Positions 11,162 through 17,994 of a stretch of DNA of 44,123 nt are shown here, piece after piece (the first letter of the stretch is position 1; each line of letters begins with the position of its first letter). The DNA comes from Flavobacteriales bacterium (GTDB lineage: Bacteria > Bacteroidota > Bacteroidia > Flavobacteriales_D > Sanyastnellaceae), in NCBI GenBank assembly GCA_029242765.1, contig JAQWTJ010000071.1:1-44123 (forward strand), written 5' to 3'. The notes beneath the pieces were generated by a model. That model did not search any database and was not told where the DNA came from. It saw only the letters and a list, made by a program, of their open reading frames with translations. Made by a program: the position numbers and the translations under genes.

Positions 11162-11492
11162 CGCACACCCCCTTAAACTGAATTTTTTTTGTAATCCCTA
11201 ACTGCTTATTATCAGACACTTACAACTTGTTGCGGATATTTTTCGAACCTTTTCGTAACCATATTCAATCCGTCGGAGTAAAGGAGGTAGGTTTTGGTTA
11301 ACTAGCCCGCCCCGCAAGGGACAGGCGATTTGGTGAAGTGAAAGGGTCCTCAAATGTGGGGGCCCTTTCCATATTTGGCCCAATTGGCTTCCCCTCTCCT
11401 TATCGACCCGGGTCAACCCCGGTTGAATTTCACGAACATGTGAATCCAAATGATGGGTTCATTGCAGTTGTTCGAAAGCTCCCGCAAAGATG
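11162..11492. other. Gene-free stretch rich in inverted repeats, possible structured RNA
   Basis: No convincing gene lies between cysC and the ABC exporter gene, both minus strand. Plus-strand reading gives a series of possible stems. GCC/GGC with CCC-GCAA-GGG lies inside 11305-11326, with a GNRA-type loop. AAAGGGTCC/GGGCCCTTT pairs at 11341-11349 and 11360-11368. GACCCGGGTC at 11405-11414 is followed by TCAACC-CC-GGTTGA at 11413-11426. TTCAC/GTGAA lies at 11429-11444, and TGAATCC/GGGTTCA with one G-U pair around 11441-11462. TTTTCGAACC and TTTTCGTAACC occur in tandem at 11240-11260. I recognise no known RNA family. It could be an sRNA, a 3' UTR or an untranslated leader. Confidence 0.4.
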
Positions 11493-13343
11493 TCAGCTGT
11501 CAAAGGCCTGCATGGCCACCATGGTTGCATAGGCGCCCTTCTTCGACACGAGCTGTTGGTGATCGCCCACTTCAATGATTCGGCCTTGTTCAAGAACGAC
11601 AATCCGATCCGCGCGACGAATCGTTGAAAGGCGGTGGTCGATGACCAGCACAGTGCGGTGCTCCATCACGCGCTCGATGGCAGCTTGCACGAGCTTTTCC
11701 CCCTCGGCATCCAAGGCGCTGGTGGCCTCGTCGAGAACGAGCACCGGCGGGTCGTGGTAAAGGGCGCGAGCGATGGAGAGCCGTTGGCGCTGGCCGCCAC
11801 TCAAACGACCGCCTCCGTCGCCAACCAGAGTGTGGTAGCCCTGAGGCAGCTGCTCAACGAAGTCGTGGGCGTTTGCGATGCGTGCGACCTCCTCAATGCG
11901 TGCAGGATCAGGCGACGGGTCGAACAGGGCGATGTTCTCGGCCACCGTGGCGTTGAACAGCAGTGAGTCCTGGGTGACTGTGCCCATCATCGAGCGCAAA
12001 TCTGAGGTGGCAAAGCACCGAGCATCGACGCCGTCCCATGTGATCACCCCTTCACTGGGGTCGTACAAGCGAGCCAACAAGCGGGCAGCTGTCGTCTTCC
12101 CGCTGCCCGATGCGCCCACCAAAGCCACCGTTTCGCCCTTGTTAATCTTCAGGTCGATCCCGTTCAAAGCGGCCTGCTCACCGCCCGGGTACGTCATCGC
12201 CACATCGCGAAAATGGATCTGCTCGTCAAATCGGGCCGTCGTCGGTTCAGACGGTTCCACAACGGTTGATTTCGCCTGCATCACCTCTTCCAAGCGCTCG
12301 AGCGACGCGGCGCCTTTTTGAATCTTGAATATTGCGTCGCTCAGAGATTTTGCTGGAGGGATAATCTGAGAAAAGACCACGAGATAGCCGATGAACAATT
12401 CACCTTCTAGGCCCTCCCCTGCCAATACCAGCTTTCCACCCACAAAAAGCAGCACAGCAATGATGCCCAAGGACACAAACTCACTGACAGGCGAGGATAA
12501 GTACTCGCGCTTGTACAGCTTGCGCATGAGCTGGAAATACCCTTCATTTTCAGAGGCGAATCGACCTCGAAAGCGTTCCTCTGCGCTGAATGATTTAACG
12601 ATGGGCATGCCCGTAAGCGTTTCCTCAATCCTGGAAATGAGTTCGCCAAGGCGCACCTTACCGCGGCCCGCAGCATTCTTCAAGGAAGCCGCGATGCGGC
12701 TGATAAGCAAGCCTGAGAGGGGCATAAACACCAATGCAAAGAGCGTGAGCTCCCAAGAGATTAACAGCAGCGTGGCGAGGGAAAGCACGATCATGATAGG
12801 CGCCTTAAAAAGCACTTCAAGGGTGCCGATTACGCTGAATTCAACCTCCATCAAGTCGTTGGTCATGCGCGAAATGAGATCGCCTTTTCGGGCTTCCGTA
12901 AAATAACCCAGCGGCAGGATGAGCATGCAATTGAACACCTGTGCCCGCAGGTCACGCGCGACCCCCGTGCGAATGGTGGCCAGTGAATAATAGGCGAGGT
13001 AGGTGACCAGGTTTTTGAGAAAGGCCAGCACAACGATGCCTATGCAAAGGCTGAGCAAGGCGCTCAAAGCGCCTTCCTCAGCGATAAATCCGTCGAGGGC
13101 CGTGCTGACTTGGGCAAAGACTGCAGACGCCGCTCCATTGGAGGCGCCGCCTGTCGAAGCAGCGGCATTGGAGGCCGTCGCAGTAGCGGCTTCACCGTGA
13201 CGGAACAAAATGCGCAAAAAAGGCACAATTGCTAAGAAGGTGAACAAGGACAAGAAGGCATTCAGAACATTGAACAGCACGTTGGCCGCTAAATTCCAGC
13301 GGTAATTGAGCACCAGGCCGAAAAGATCACTAAAGCGCTTCAC
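11493..13343 (-). CDS. MsbA-like ABC exporter (fused membrane and ATPase domains)
   Basis: A 616-residue half-transporter: six-helix type 1 exporter membrane domain (about 1-340) followed by a nucleotide-binding domain. Walker A GASGSGKT (410-417), signature LSGGQ (514-518), Walker B VLVLDE (534-539) and switch His570 are intact, so it should hydrolyse ATP as a homodimer. Its overall form matches lipid A/lipid flippases (MsbA) and multidrug exporters, which sequence alone does not separate. An odd Ala/Thr/Gly/Ser-rich insert occupies about residues 51-73, in the first periplasmic loop. Its ATG overlaps the purB stop by 4 bp, so the two are co-transcribed and probably translationally coupled. 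Confidence 0.88.
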   Translation of the reverse strand: MKRFSDLFGLVLNYRWNLAANVLFNVLNAFLSLFTFLAIVPFLRILFRHGEAATATASNAAASTGGASNGAASAVFAQVSTALDGFIAEEGALSALLSLCIGIVVLAFLKNLVTYLAYYSLATIRTGVARDLRAQVFNCMLILPLGYFTEARKGDLISRMTNDLMEVEFSVIGTLEVLFKAPIMIVLSLATLLLISWELTLFALVFMPLSGLLISRIAASLKNAAGRGKVRLGELISRIEETLTGMPIVKSFSAEERFRGRFASENEGYFQLMRKLYKREYLSSPVSEFVSLGIIAVLLFVGGKLVLAGEGLEGELFIGYLVVFSQIIPPAKSLSDAIFKIQKGAASLERLEEVMQAKSTVVEPSEPTTARFDEQIHFRDVAMTYPGGEQAALNGIDLKINKGETVALVGASGSGKTTAARLLARLYDPSEGVITWDGVDARCFATSDLRSMMGTVTQDSLLFNATVAENIALFDPSPDPARIEEVARIANAHDFVEQLPQGYHTLVGDGGGRLSGGQRQRLSIARALYHDPPVLVLDEATSALDAEGEKLVQAAIERVMEHRTVLVIDHRLSTIRRADRIVVLEQGRIIEVGDHQQLVSKKGAYATMVAMQAFDS

Positions 13344-14692
13344 TCGGCGGAGTATCCGATGTAGTTGTGTGGCGTTATCGCCTGCAATTCAGCCCGCACA
13401 GGCTCGCTGACGTCCAACCCTGCAATGAAGGCCGCGATGGATTCCTCGTTGATTCCTCCCTGCCCACGCGTCAAGGCCTTAAGCGCCTCGTAAGGCTTTG
13501 GGAAGGCTTCGCGCCGCAGTATCGTTTGGATTGCTTCAGCCACCACCGCCCAATGACGGTCGAGATCAGCTGCAATCCTGTCGCTGTTAAGCGTCAATTT
13601 CGAGAGGCCTTTACGCGTCGAACTGATGGCAATAAGTCCATGAGCCATAGGCATTCCAATATTCCGAAGCACGGTCGAATCGGTCAGGTCGCGTTGGAGG
13701 CGGCTGATCGGCAATTTGTCCGCCAGATGGGCCAATAACGCCCCGGCCACACCCAAATTGCCCTCCGAATTCTCAAAATCAATGGGGTTCACTTTGTGCG
13801 GCATAGCAGACGAGCCCACTTCACCCTCGACAACTTTCTGGCCGAAGTATTCCATAGAGATGTACGTCCAGATGTCGCGGTTGAGGTCAATCAAGATATT
13901 AAACGTCCGGCGCAAGGCGTCGCACCAAGCGGCCAAGTGGTCGTAGTGCTCAATTTGCGTGGTGGGATACGAACGGTGCAGGCCGAGCTCCTCACACACC
14001 AAGCGGTCGGCAAAGGCCGGCCAATCCACGTCGGGATAAGCCACGCGATGTGCATTGAACGCGCCGGTTGCGCCGCCAAACTTGGCAGCGTACGGCACCT
14101 CATCAAAGACGGCGAAGGCCTGGTCGAGGCGCTCGACAAACACGGCCAGCTCCTTGCCTAGGGTGACTGGACTGGCGGGTTGACCATGGGTGCGAGCCAA
14201 CATGGGGATATCACGCCAATTCTGAGCGAGGTCGTCGAGGTCGTCGCGCAAAGCGCTCAAGGCAGGCCGCAACACGTCAACTGTGGCCTCCATAAGCGAA
14301 AGAGGCACCGCCGTATTGTTTATGTCCTGCGAGGTGAGGCCGAAATGGACAAATTCCAAATAGTCCCCCATACCCAGCGCTGTAAGGCGATCTTTCACAA
14401 AGTACTCCACCGCTTTCACGTCGTGGTTCATCGTGCGTTCTGTGGCCTTGACCTCCAGGGCGTCTTCCATCGAAAACGTCTCATAAATCTTGCGCAAATC
14501 TGAGATTTGCTCGGTGCTGAGCGAGGGCAATTGGGATAAACCTTCTTTGCACAATGCGATGAAGTATTCGACTTCAATGCGCACTCGGTAACAGATGAGT
14601 CCTGACTCGGAGAAGTAATCCGCAAGAGGAGCAGTGTGGAGATGGTAACGGCCGTCCACAGGAGAGACGGCAAGCAATTGGGCGTGTGGCAT
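13340..14692 (-). CDS. purB: Adenylosuccinate lyase PurB
   Basis: A 450-residue fumarase/aspartase-superfamily enzyme that releases fumarate in two steps of purine synthesis (from SAICAR and from adenylosuccinate). The family signature GSSAMPHKVNP lies at about 293-303, with the catalytic serine loop, and H169 sits in ARTHGQPAS. The N-terminus LLAVSPVDGRY is the usual PurB start. The open frame runs 81 codons further upstream, across the promoter and into the divergent MBL gene. The ATG at 14692 is therefore chosen, 21 nt downstream of a TACCTTTG box. The protein resembles the longer E. coli-type PurB rather than the short Gram-positive type. Confidence 0.95.
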   Translation of the reverse strand: MPHAQLLAVSPVDGRYHLHTAPLADYFSESGLICYRVRIEVEYFIALCKEGLSQLPSLSTEQISDLRKIYETFSMEDALEVKATERTMNHDVKAVEYFVKDRLTALGMGDYLEFVHFGLTSQDINNTAVPLSLMEATVDVLRPALSALRDDLDDLAQNWRDIPMLARTHGQPASPVTLGKELAVFVERLDQAFAVFDEVPYAAKFGGATGAFNAHRVAYPDVDWPAFADRLVCEELGLHRSYPTTQIEHYDHLAAWCDALRRTFNILIDLNRDIWTYISMEYFGQKVVEGEVGSSAMPHKVNPIDFENSEGNLGVAGALLAHLADKLPISRLQRDLTDSTVLRNIGMPMAHGLIAISSTRKGLSKLTLNSDRIAADLDRHWAVVAEAIQTILRREAFPKPYEALKALTRGQGGINEESIAAFIAGLDVSEPVRAELQAITPHNYIGYSAE

Positions 14693-14710
14693 TTTGCGCG
14701 TGAATAGCGA

Positions 14711-14740
14711 TTGCAAAGGTACGGCTTCGGGGTATCTTTG
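14711..14740 (+). promoter_or_regulatory. Promoter of the MBL hydrolase gene, likely leaderless
   Basis: TTG at 14711-14713, 19 bases, then TATCTTTG at 14733-14740: a complete Bacteroidota-type promoter with ideal spacing. Only four bases separate the -7 box from the ATG at 14745, so the expected transcription start falls at or next to the A of the start codon. The -7 box of the divergent purB promoter is inside this spacer. Confidence 0.65.
14714..14721 (-). promoter_or_regulatory. -7 promoter box of purB
   Basis: On the minus strand this reads TACCTTTG, a full TAnnTTTG match, 21 nt before the purB ATG at 14692. It lies 11 bp from the opposing TATCTTTG box of the MBL gene, so the two polymerase footprints must overlap. 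No TTG was found at the usual upstream distance. Confidence 0.55.
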
Positions 14741-14744
14741 GGCC

Positions 14745-15632
14745 ATGCGAATTGAGACCATTGTACACGGCACCTTGCGCCTTGATGGCGGGGCCATGTT
14801 CGGCGTAGTGCCCCGCCCCTTATGGTCACGCGAGCGGCCCACAGACGAGCGAAACCGCTGCACTTGGTCCTTGCGGTCGCTGCTTATTGAGAACGGCAAC
14901 CGGTTGATGCTCGTCGACGCGGGGATGGGCGACAAGCAGAGCGAGAAGTTCTTTTCGCATTACGCGCCAGAATTCAATGATTTGGACGCGTCGCTGGCGG
15001 CGCTGGGCTACGGCCGAGACGACATCACCGACGTGTTCCTGACGCATCTGCACTTCGACCATTGCGGGGGCGCAATCAAACGCGGCGGCGCAAACGGCGA
15101 TTTGCTCGTTCCCGCCTTTGAACGCGCCACATTCTGGAGTACGCAGCGGCATTGGGATTGGGCGGTAGACCCCAACCCGCGGGAGAAAGCGTCGTTTTTG
15201 CAGGAGAATATTCGCCCCTTGGAGGAATCAGGCCAATTGAAATTTGTGGAGCGTAGTGTGGACTCAGGTGGACGGCCAAGCGATCGATCTTGCGGGGCCA
15301 TCGAGGGTTTCCCTGAGATGGACATCCTATTTGTCGACGGCCACACCGAAAGTCAGATGCTCCCTCTTCTAGATTTTGGCGGCCGTAAACTGCTGTACAT
15401 GGCGGACTTGCTGCCGTCCACCACACATATCCCCCTGCCTTGGGTGATGGGCTACGACACGCGTCCGCTGCTAACCATCGATGAGAAAGCGCGCGTGTTG
15501 CGCGAGGCGGCTGAAGGCGGCTACACGATGATTTTCGAGCACGACCACTTGCACGAGGCGGCGCAGGTGAAAATGACCGAGCGCGGAGTGCGGCTTGATT
15601 CGGCGGGGGAACGCCGCGATTTCGGCTGGTAA
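14745..15632 (+). CDS. Metallo-beta-lactamase-fold hydrolase
   Basis: A 295-residue MBL-fold protein with the metal-binding motif HLHFDHCGG (H101, H103, D105, H106), a later DGHTESQM histidine, YMADLLPS (an Asp ligand) and FEHDH. These are the ligands of a two-metal hydrolase. There is no signal peptide, so it should be cytoplasmic. Its layout, with the conserved DGHTxGQ-like segment, resembles lactonase/'MBL fold metallo-hydrolase' families, and the substrate is unknown. The frame is open 17 codons upstream but that would put the start inside the promoter, so the ATG at 14745 is preferred. It is divergent from purB and converges on pyrD with a 21-bp gap. Confidence 0.85.
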   Translation: MRIETIVHGTLRLDGGAMFGVVPRPLWSRERPTDERNRCTWSLRSLLIENGNRLMLVDAGMGDKQSEKFFSHYAPEFNDLDASLAALGYGRDDITDVFLTHLHFDHCGGAIKRGGANGDLLVPAFERATFWSTQRHWDWAVDPNPREKASFLQENIRPLEESGQLKFVERSVDSGGRPSDRSCGAIEGFPEMDILFVDGHTESQMLPLLDFGGRKLLYMADLLPSTTHIPLPWVMGYDTRPLLTIDEKARVLREAAEGGYTMIFEHDHLHEAAQVKMTERGVRLDSAGERRDFGW

Positions 15633-15653
15633 GGAAAGGACGGCGACGGCGAA

Positions 15654-16712
15654 TCAATCGCGCAGCGCACTGGCGCAACACCGAGCAATGGATGGGCCGG
15701 TGTATATCATGCCCGAATACACTTGAATGAGCTGGGCGCCGGCCTCACGCTTTTCAAGCGCACCGGGGCCGTCCTCGACGCCGCCCACCCCGATGATAGG
15801 GAAATCCGCCCTGGCGCGCAGGTAACGCACAACTTCAGTAGATCGGGCGCGAACGGGCGCACCGGACAAGCCACCGGCGCCCATTGCCTCTATCTCTGGC
15901 CCCGGGGTTGCAAGCCCCGTACGCGCGATGGTAGTGTTGGTGGCAACCACCCCAGCAATACCCGTTTCTTCAACAATGGCCACAATGTCATCGAGCTGGG
16001 GGTCGGTGAGGTCCGGGGCAATTTTCAAAAAGATTGGCCGCGCTACGGCCTCCGACGAACCGACCAAGGCCTTGTTCAGTTGAGCATTGCGACCGGCAAG
16101 AGCTGATAGCAAGGCGGTGAGCGGAGCGCGCTCTTGCAACTCGCGCAAGCCCGGGGTGTTCGGTGAGCTGACGTTGACCGCGAAGTAATCAACGTGGGGA
16201 TGGAGTGCCTCGAGGCAACGCATATAGTCCCCCGTCGCATCAGCGTTTGGCGTGTCCTTGTTGCGGCCGATGTTGCCCCCCACAAGCAGGCCTTTCGGGC
16301 GGCTTTTTAAGCGTTCCACCAAGGCATCCAAGCCGCCGTTGTTAAAGCCCATGCGGTTGATTACGGCGCGGTCTCGCTTGACGCGAAACAAACGAGGGGC
16401 CGGGTTGCCCGGCTGAGGGCGCGGTGTAATTGTACCGACTTCTACATAAGCGAAGCCAAGAGCTTTCAAGGCGTGCAGCCAGCGTCCGTCCTTATCAAAT
16501 CCAGCCGCTAAACCGATGGCGTGGCGAAAACGGAGCCCCGCCACCTCAATAGGGCGGTCCTCCACCGCGAATGACCGGCGGAGAAAACCGCTCAACAAAG
16601 GGATGGTCAATCCAATCCTCAAGCATCGCATTGTAGCATAATGCGCCCGCTCAGGCGCAAGCGTAAAGGCCAACGGCCGCAACACCGCGGTGTAGAAATT
16701 GAGTCGTGCCAT
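15654..16712 (-). CDS. pyrD: Dihydroorotate dehydrogenase (quinone), class 2
   Basis: A 352-residue flavoenzyme oxidising dihydroorotate to orotate in pyrimidine synthesis, passing electrons to quinone. The N-terminal ~45 residues (helical, with Pro-Leu and Ala-Pro-Glu-Arg-Ala-His) are the membrane-associating extension of class 2 enzymes. FMN-site motifs: GLAAGFDKDGR (67-77), INRMGFNN (118-125), and the NVSSPNTPGLR motif (about 180-190) with the serine base typical of class 2. VGGVEDG near the C-terminus binds FMN phosphate. Start ATG 16712 sits 31 nt downstream of a TAATTTTG box. Confidence 0.95.
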   Translation of the reverse strand: MARLNFYTAVLRPLAFTLAPERAHYATMRCLRIGLTIPLLSGFLRRSFAVEDRPIEVAGLRFRHAIGLAAGFDKDGRWLHALKALGFAYVEVGTITPRPQPGNPAPRLFRVKRDRAVINRMGFNNGGLDALVERLKSRPKGLLVGGNIGRNKDTPNADATGDYMRCLEALHPHVDYFAVNVSSPNTPGLRELQERAPLTALLSALAGRNAQLNKALVGSSEAVARPIFLKIAPDLTDPQLDDIVAIVEETGIAGVVATNTTIARTGLATPGPEIEAMGAGGLSGAPVRARSTEVVRYLRARADFPIIGVGGVEDGPGALEKREAGAQLIQVYSGMIYTGPSIARCCASALRD

Positions 16713-16743
16713 GTCCCTTCTAATTCACTCTCGAATTGGTGCA

Positions 16744-16751
16744 CAAAATTA
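16744..16751 (-). promoter_or_regulatory. -7 promoter box of pyrD
   Basis: Reads TAATTTTG on the minus strand, a full TAnnTTTG match. The leader to the pyrD ATG would be about 27 nt. No clear -33 element. Confidence 0.5.
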
Positions 16752-16860
16752 GACCGACAAGGCGTGGGGGTGGAAGCAGCCGCTGCTCTTGTTAATAAAA
16801 ATGTGAATAGCGTTGAAATGTCCCACAGACAATCACGTGTCGCGCCCGGTTAGATTTGAC

Positions 16861-16894
16861 TTCCAAGATGACAGCTTAAAGTGCTGACTTGGAA
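16861..16894 (+). promoter_or_regulatory. Hairpin covering the start codon of the next gene
   Basis: TTCCAAG (16861-16867) pairs perfectly with CTTGGAA (16888-16894), and inside it CAGC pairs with GCTG around the loop TTAAAGT. The last base of the right arm is the A of the ATG at 16894. In the mRNA this would hide the start site. It could equally be a DNA-binding palindrome; the sequence does not decide. Confidence 0.35.
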
Positions 16895-17499
16895 TGCAAT
16901 TGAACTGGAGTAGAAAGCGGATCACAACCGACGAGGTAGGACGAATGTTTGTTCGTGCTACGCTGGACAGCGTGGAGTTGGGCTGGCCAGAAATTGCGGC
17001 GACCGTTTGCGAAAGCACAGAGTTTGCAAGCCCTCCCACAGTTGACCCCGAGGCCTTCGGCCCATTCTTGGTCGTGGTTGTTGTGGGCAATCTCGATTTC
17101 ATTCCCCTTCATTTCAATAGTGCAGTCCAATCCGCCATTGTGGAGGCGATTGCTAGAGAATTGGCCGTGGCGATTGAGACTGATGCCGCAGAGGTGGCCG
17201 GACGCATCGCGCAAATTCGCAAAATGATGACGCGCTTGAACAAGCCTTCGAAAAAAACAACATCTGCGATGGCCCGTGGGCTGTTCACCCTGTATGGACT
17301 CAACGCATTTCAAGACGAGTACTTCCAGAAGATCAACACCCCCAACCCCCTATTTCTCAAGCGCATCGACGATTTGATGGGGCATTTCTTGTGGGACTGG
17401 ACGGCCTTTAACAAACGCTACAAGGTGCGCAAGGGGAATACCATCTCTAAAAAAGTCACCGCCCCAGCAGAAGTGGCCGGCGAATACTCCCTCAACTAG
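16894..17499 (+). CDS. Unknown protein, 201 residues
   Basis: I do not recognise the family. It has no signal peptide and no clear membrane helix; one strongly hydrophobic strand (PFLVVVVVGN, about 57-66) looks like a buried beta strand. A basic helix-like middle (IRKMMTRLNKPSKKTT) and a lysine-rich tail (YKVRKGNTISKKV) suggest possible nucleic-acid contact, but this is weak. Codon use and GC look like the neighbours. It lies between pyrD (divergent, 181 bp) and smpB (convergent, stops overlapping by 4 bp). The start codon lies in a hairpin; an in-frame ATG at 16945 is an alternative start. Confidence 0.6.
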   Translation: MQLNWSRKRITTDEVGRMFVRATLDSVELGWPEIAATVCESTEFASPPTVDPEAFGPFLVVVVVGNLDFIPLHFNSAVQSAIVEAIARELAVAIETDAAEVAGRIAQIRKMMTRLNKPSKKTTSAMARGLFTLYGLNAFQDEYFQKINTPNPLFLKRIDDLMGHFLWDWTAFNKRYKVRKGNTISKKVTAPAEVAGEYSLN

Positions 17500-17930
17500 C
17501 GCCTGTCCAAGTCGCGTTGCTGATCGCGCTCCTTAATGGCATGGCGCTTGTCGTGCAACTTCTTGCCCTTGGCCACTGCAATTTTCAACTTTGCATACCC
17601 GCTGTCTGAGATGAACAAGTGCAGCGGCACCAGCGTGACCCCAACGTCGCGAAGTTTTCGACGAAGCTTGTTCAATTCACTGTGCTTGAGCAAGAGTTTG
17701 CGTTCTCTGCGCGGAAGGGGGACGACGTGCCCCGCATTGGCATACGGCTCCACGTGCATATTGAAGATGTAAAGTTCCTTTTTGTGAAAGCGGCAATAGC
17801 CCTCAGCAATGCTCGCCTTGCCGTGACGAATACTCTTGATCTCGCATCCAAGCAGCTGAATTCCTGCCACATACTCGTCGCCGAGGAAATAGGTGAAACT
17901 GGCTTTTCGATTTCGGATATCAACCTTCAT
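17496..17930 (-). CDS. smpB: SsrA-binding protein SmpB
   Basis: A 144-residue OB-fold protein that binds tmRNA and rescues stalled ribosomes. Recognisable segments: N-terminal IRNRKASF, GCEIKSIRHGKASIAEGYC, HVEPYA, and the basic C-terminal tail (GKKLHDKRHAIKERDQQRDLDRR) that enters the ribosomal mRNA channel. The open frame has 52 extra codons upstream without homology, so the ATG at 17930 is chosen. A near-consensus TAGTTTTA lies at 17968-17961, about 30 nt upstream. tmRNA itself was not found in the window. Confidence 0.95.
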   Translation of the reverse strand: MKVDIRNRKASFTYFLGDEYVAGIQLLGCEIKSIRHGKASIAEGYCRFHKKELYIFNMHVEPYANAGHVVPLPRRERKLLLKHSELNKLRRKLRDVGVTLVPLHLFISDSGYAKLKIAVAKGKKLHDKRHAIKERDQQRDLDRR

Positions 17931-17981
17931 GCTGAACTCGTACTGGCTTGTTGCAAGGCGTAAAACTAAGAGGTGGCGCGC

Positions 17982-17989
17982 TAACTTCG
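17982..17989 (+). promoter_or_regulatory. -7-like box before the arylsulfotransferase-like gene
   Basis: TAACTTCG differs from TAnnTTTG at one position and ends five bases before the ATG at 17995, the same geometry as the leaderless MBL promoter. The identical 8-mer sits five bases before the GTG start of rsmE. Confidence 0.35.
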
Positions 17990-17994
17990 CAGGT

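Noticed and set aside
11281-11290. Shine-Dalgarno-like AAGGAGGTAG
   Set aside because: No start codon follows within reach on that strand, and Bacteroidota rarely rely on such sites.
11338-11532. 64-codon open frame in the structured gap
   Set aside because: It crosses several inverted repeats and the end of the ABC exporter gene, and has no conserved features.
14693-14935. 81-codon N-terminal extension of purB
   Set aside because: It would run through the divergent MBL promoter and gene, and it lacks PurB homology; the promoter box lies between it and the real start.
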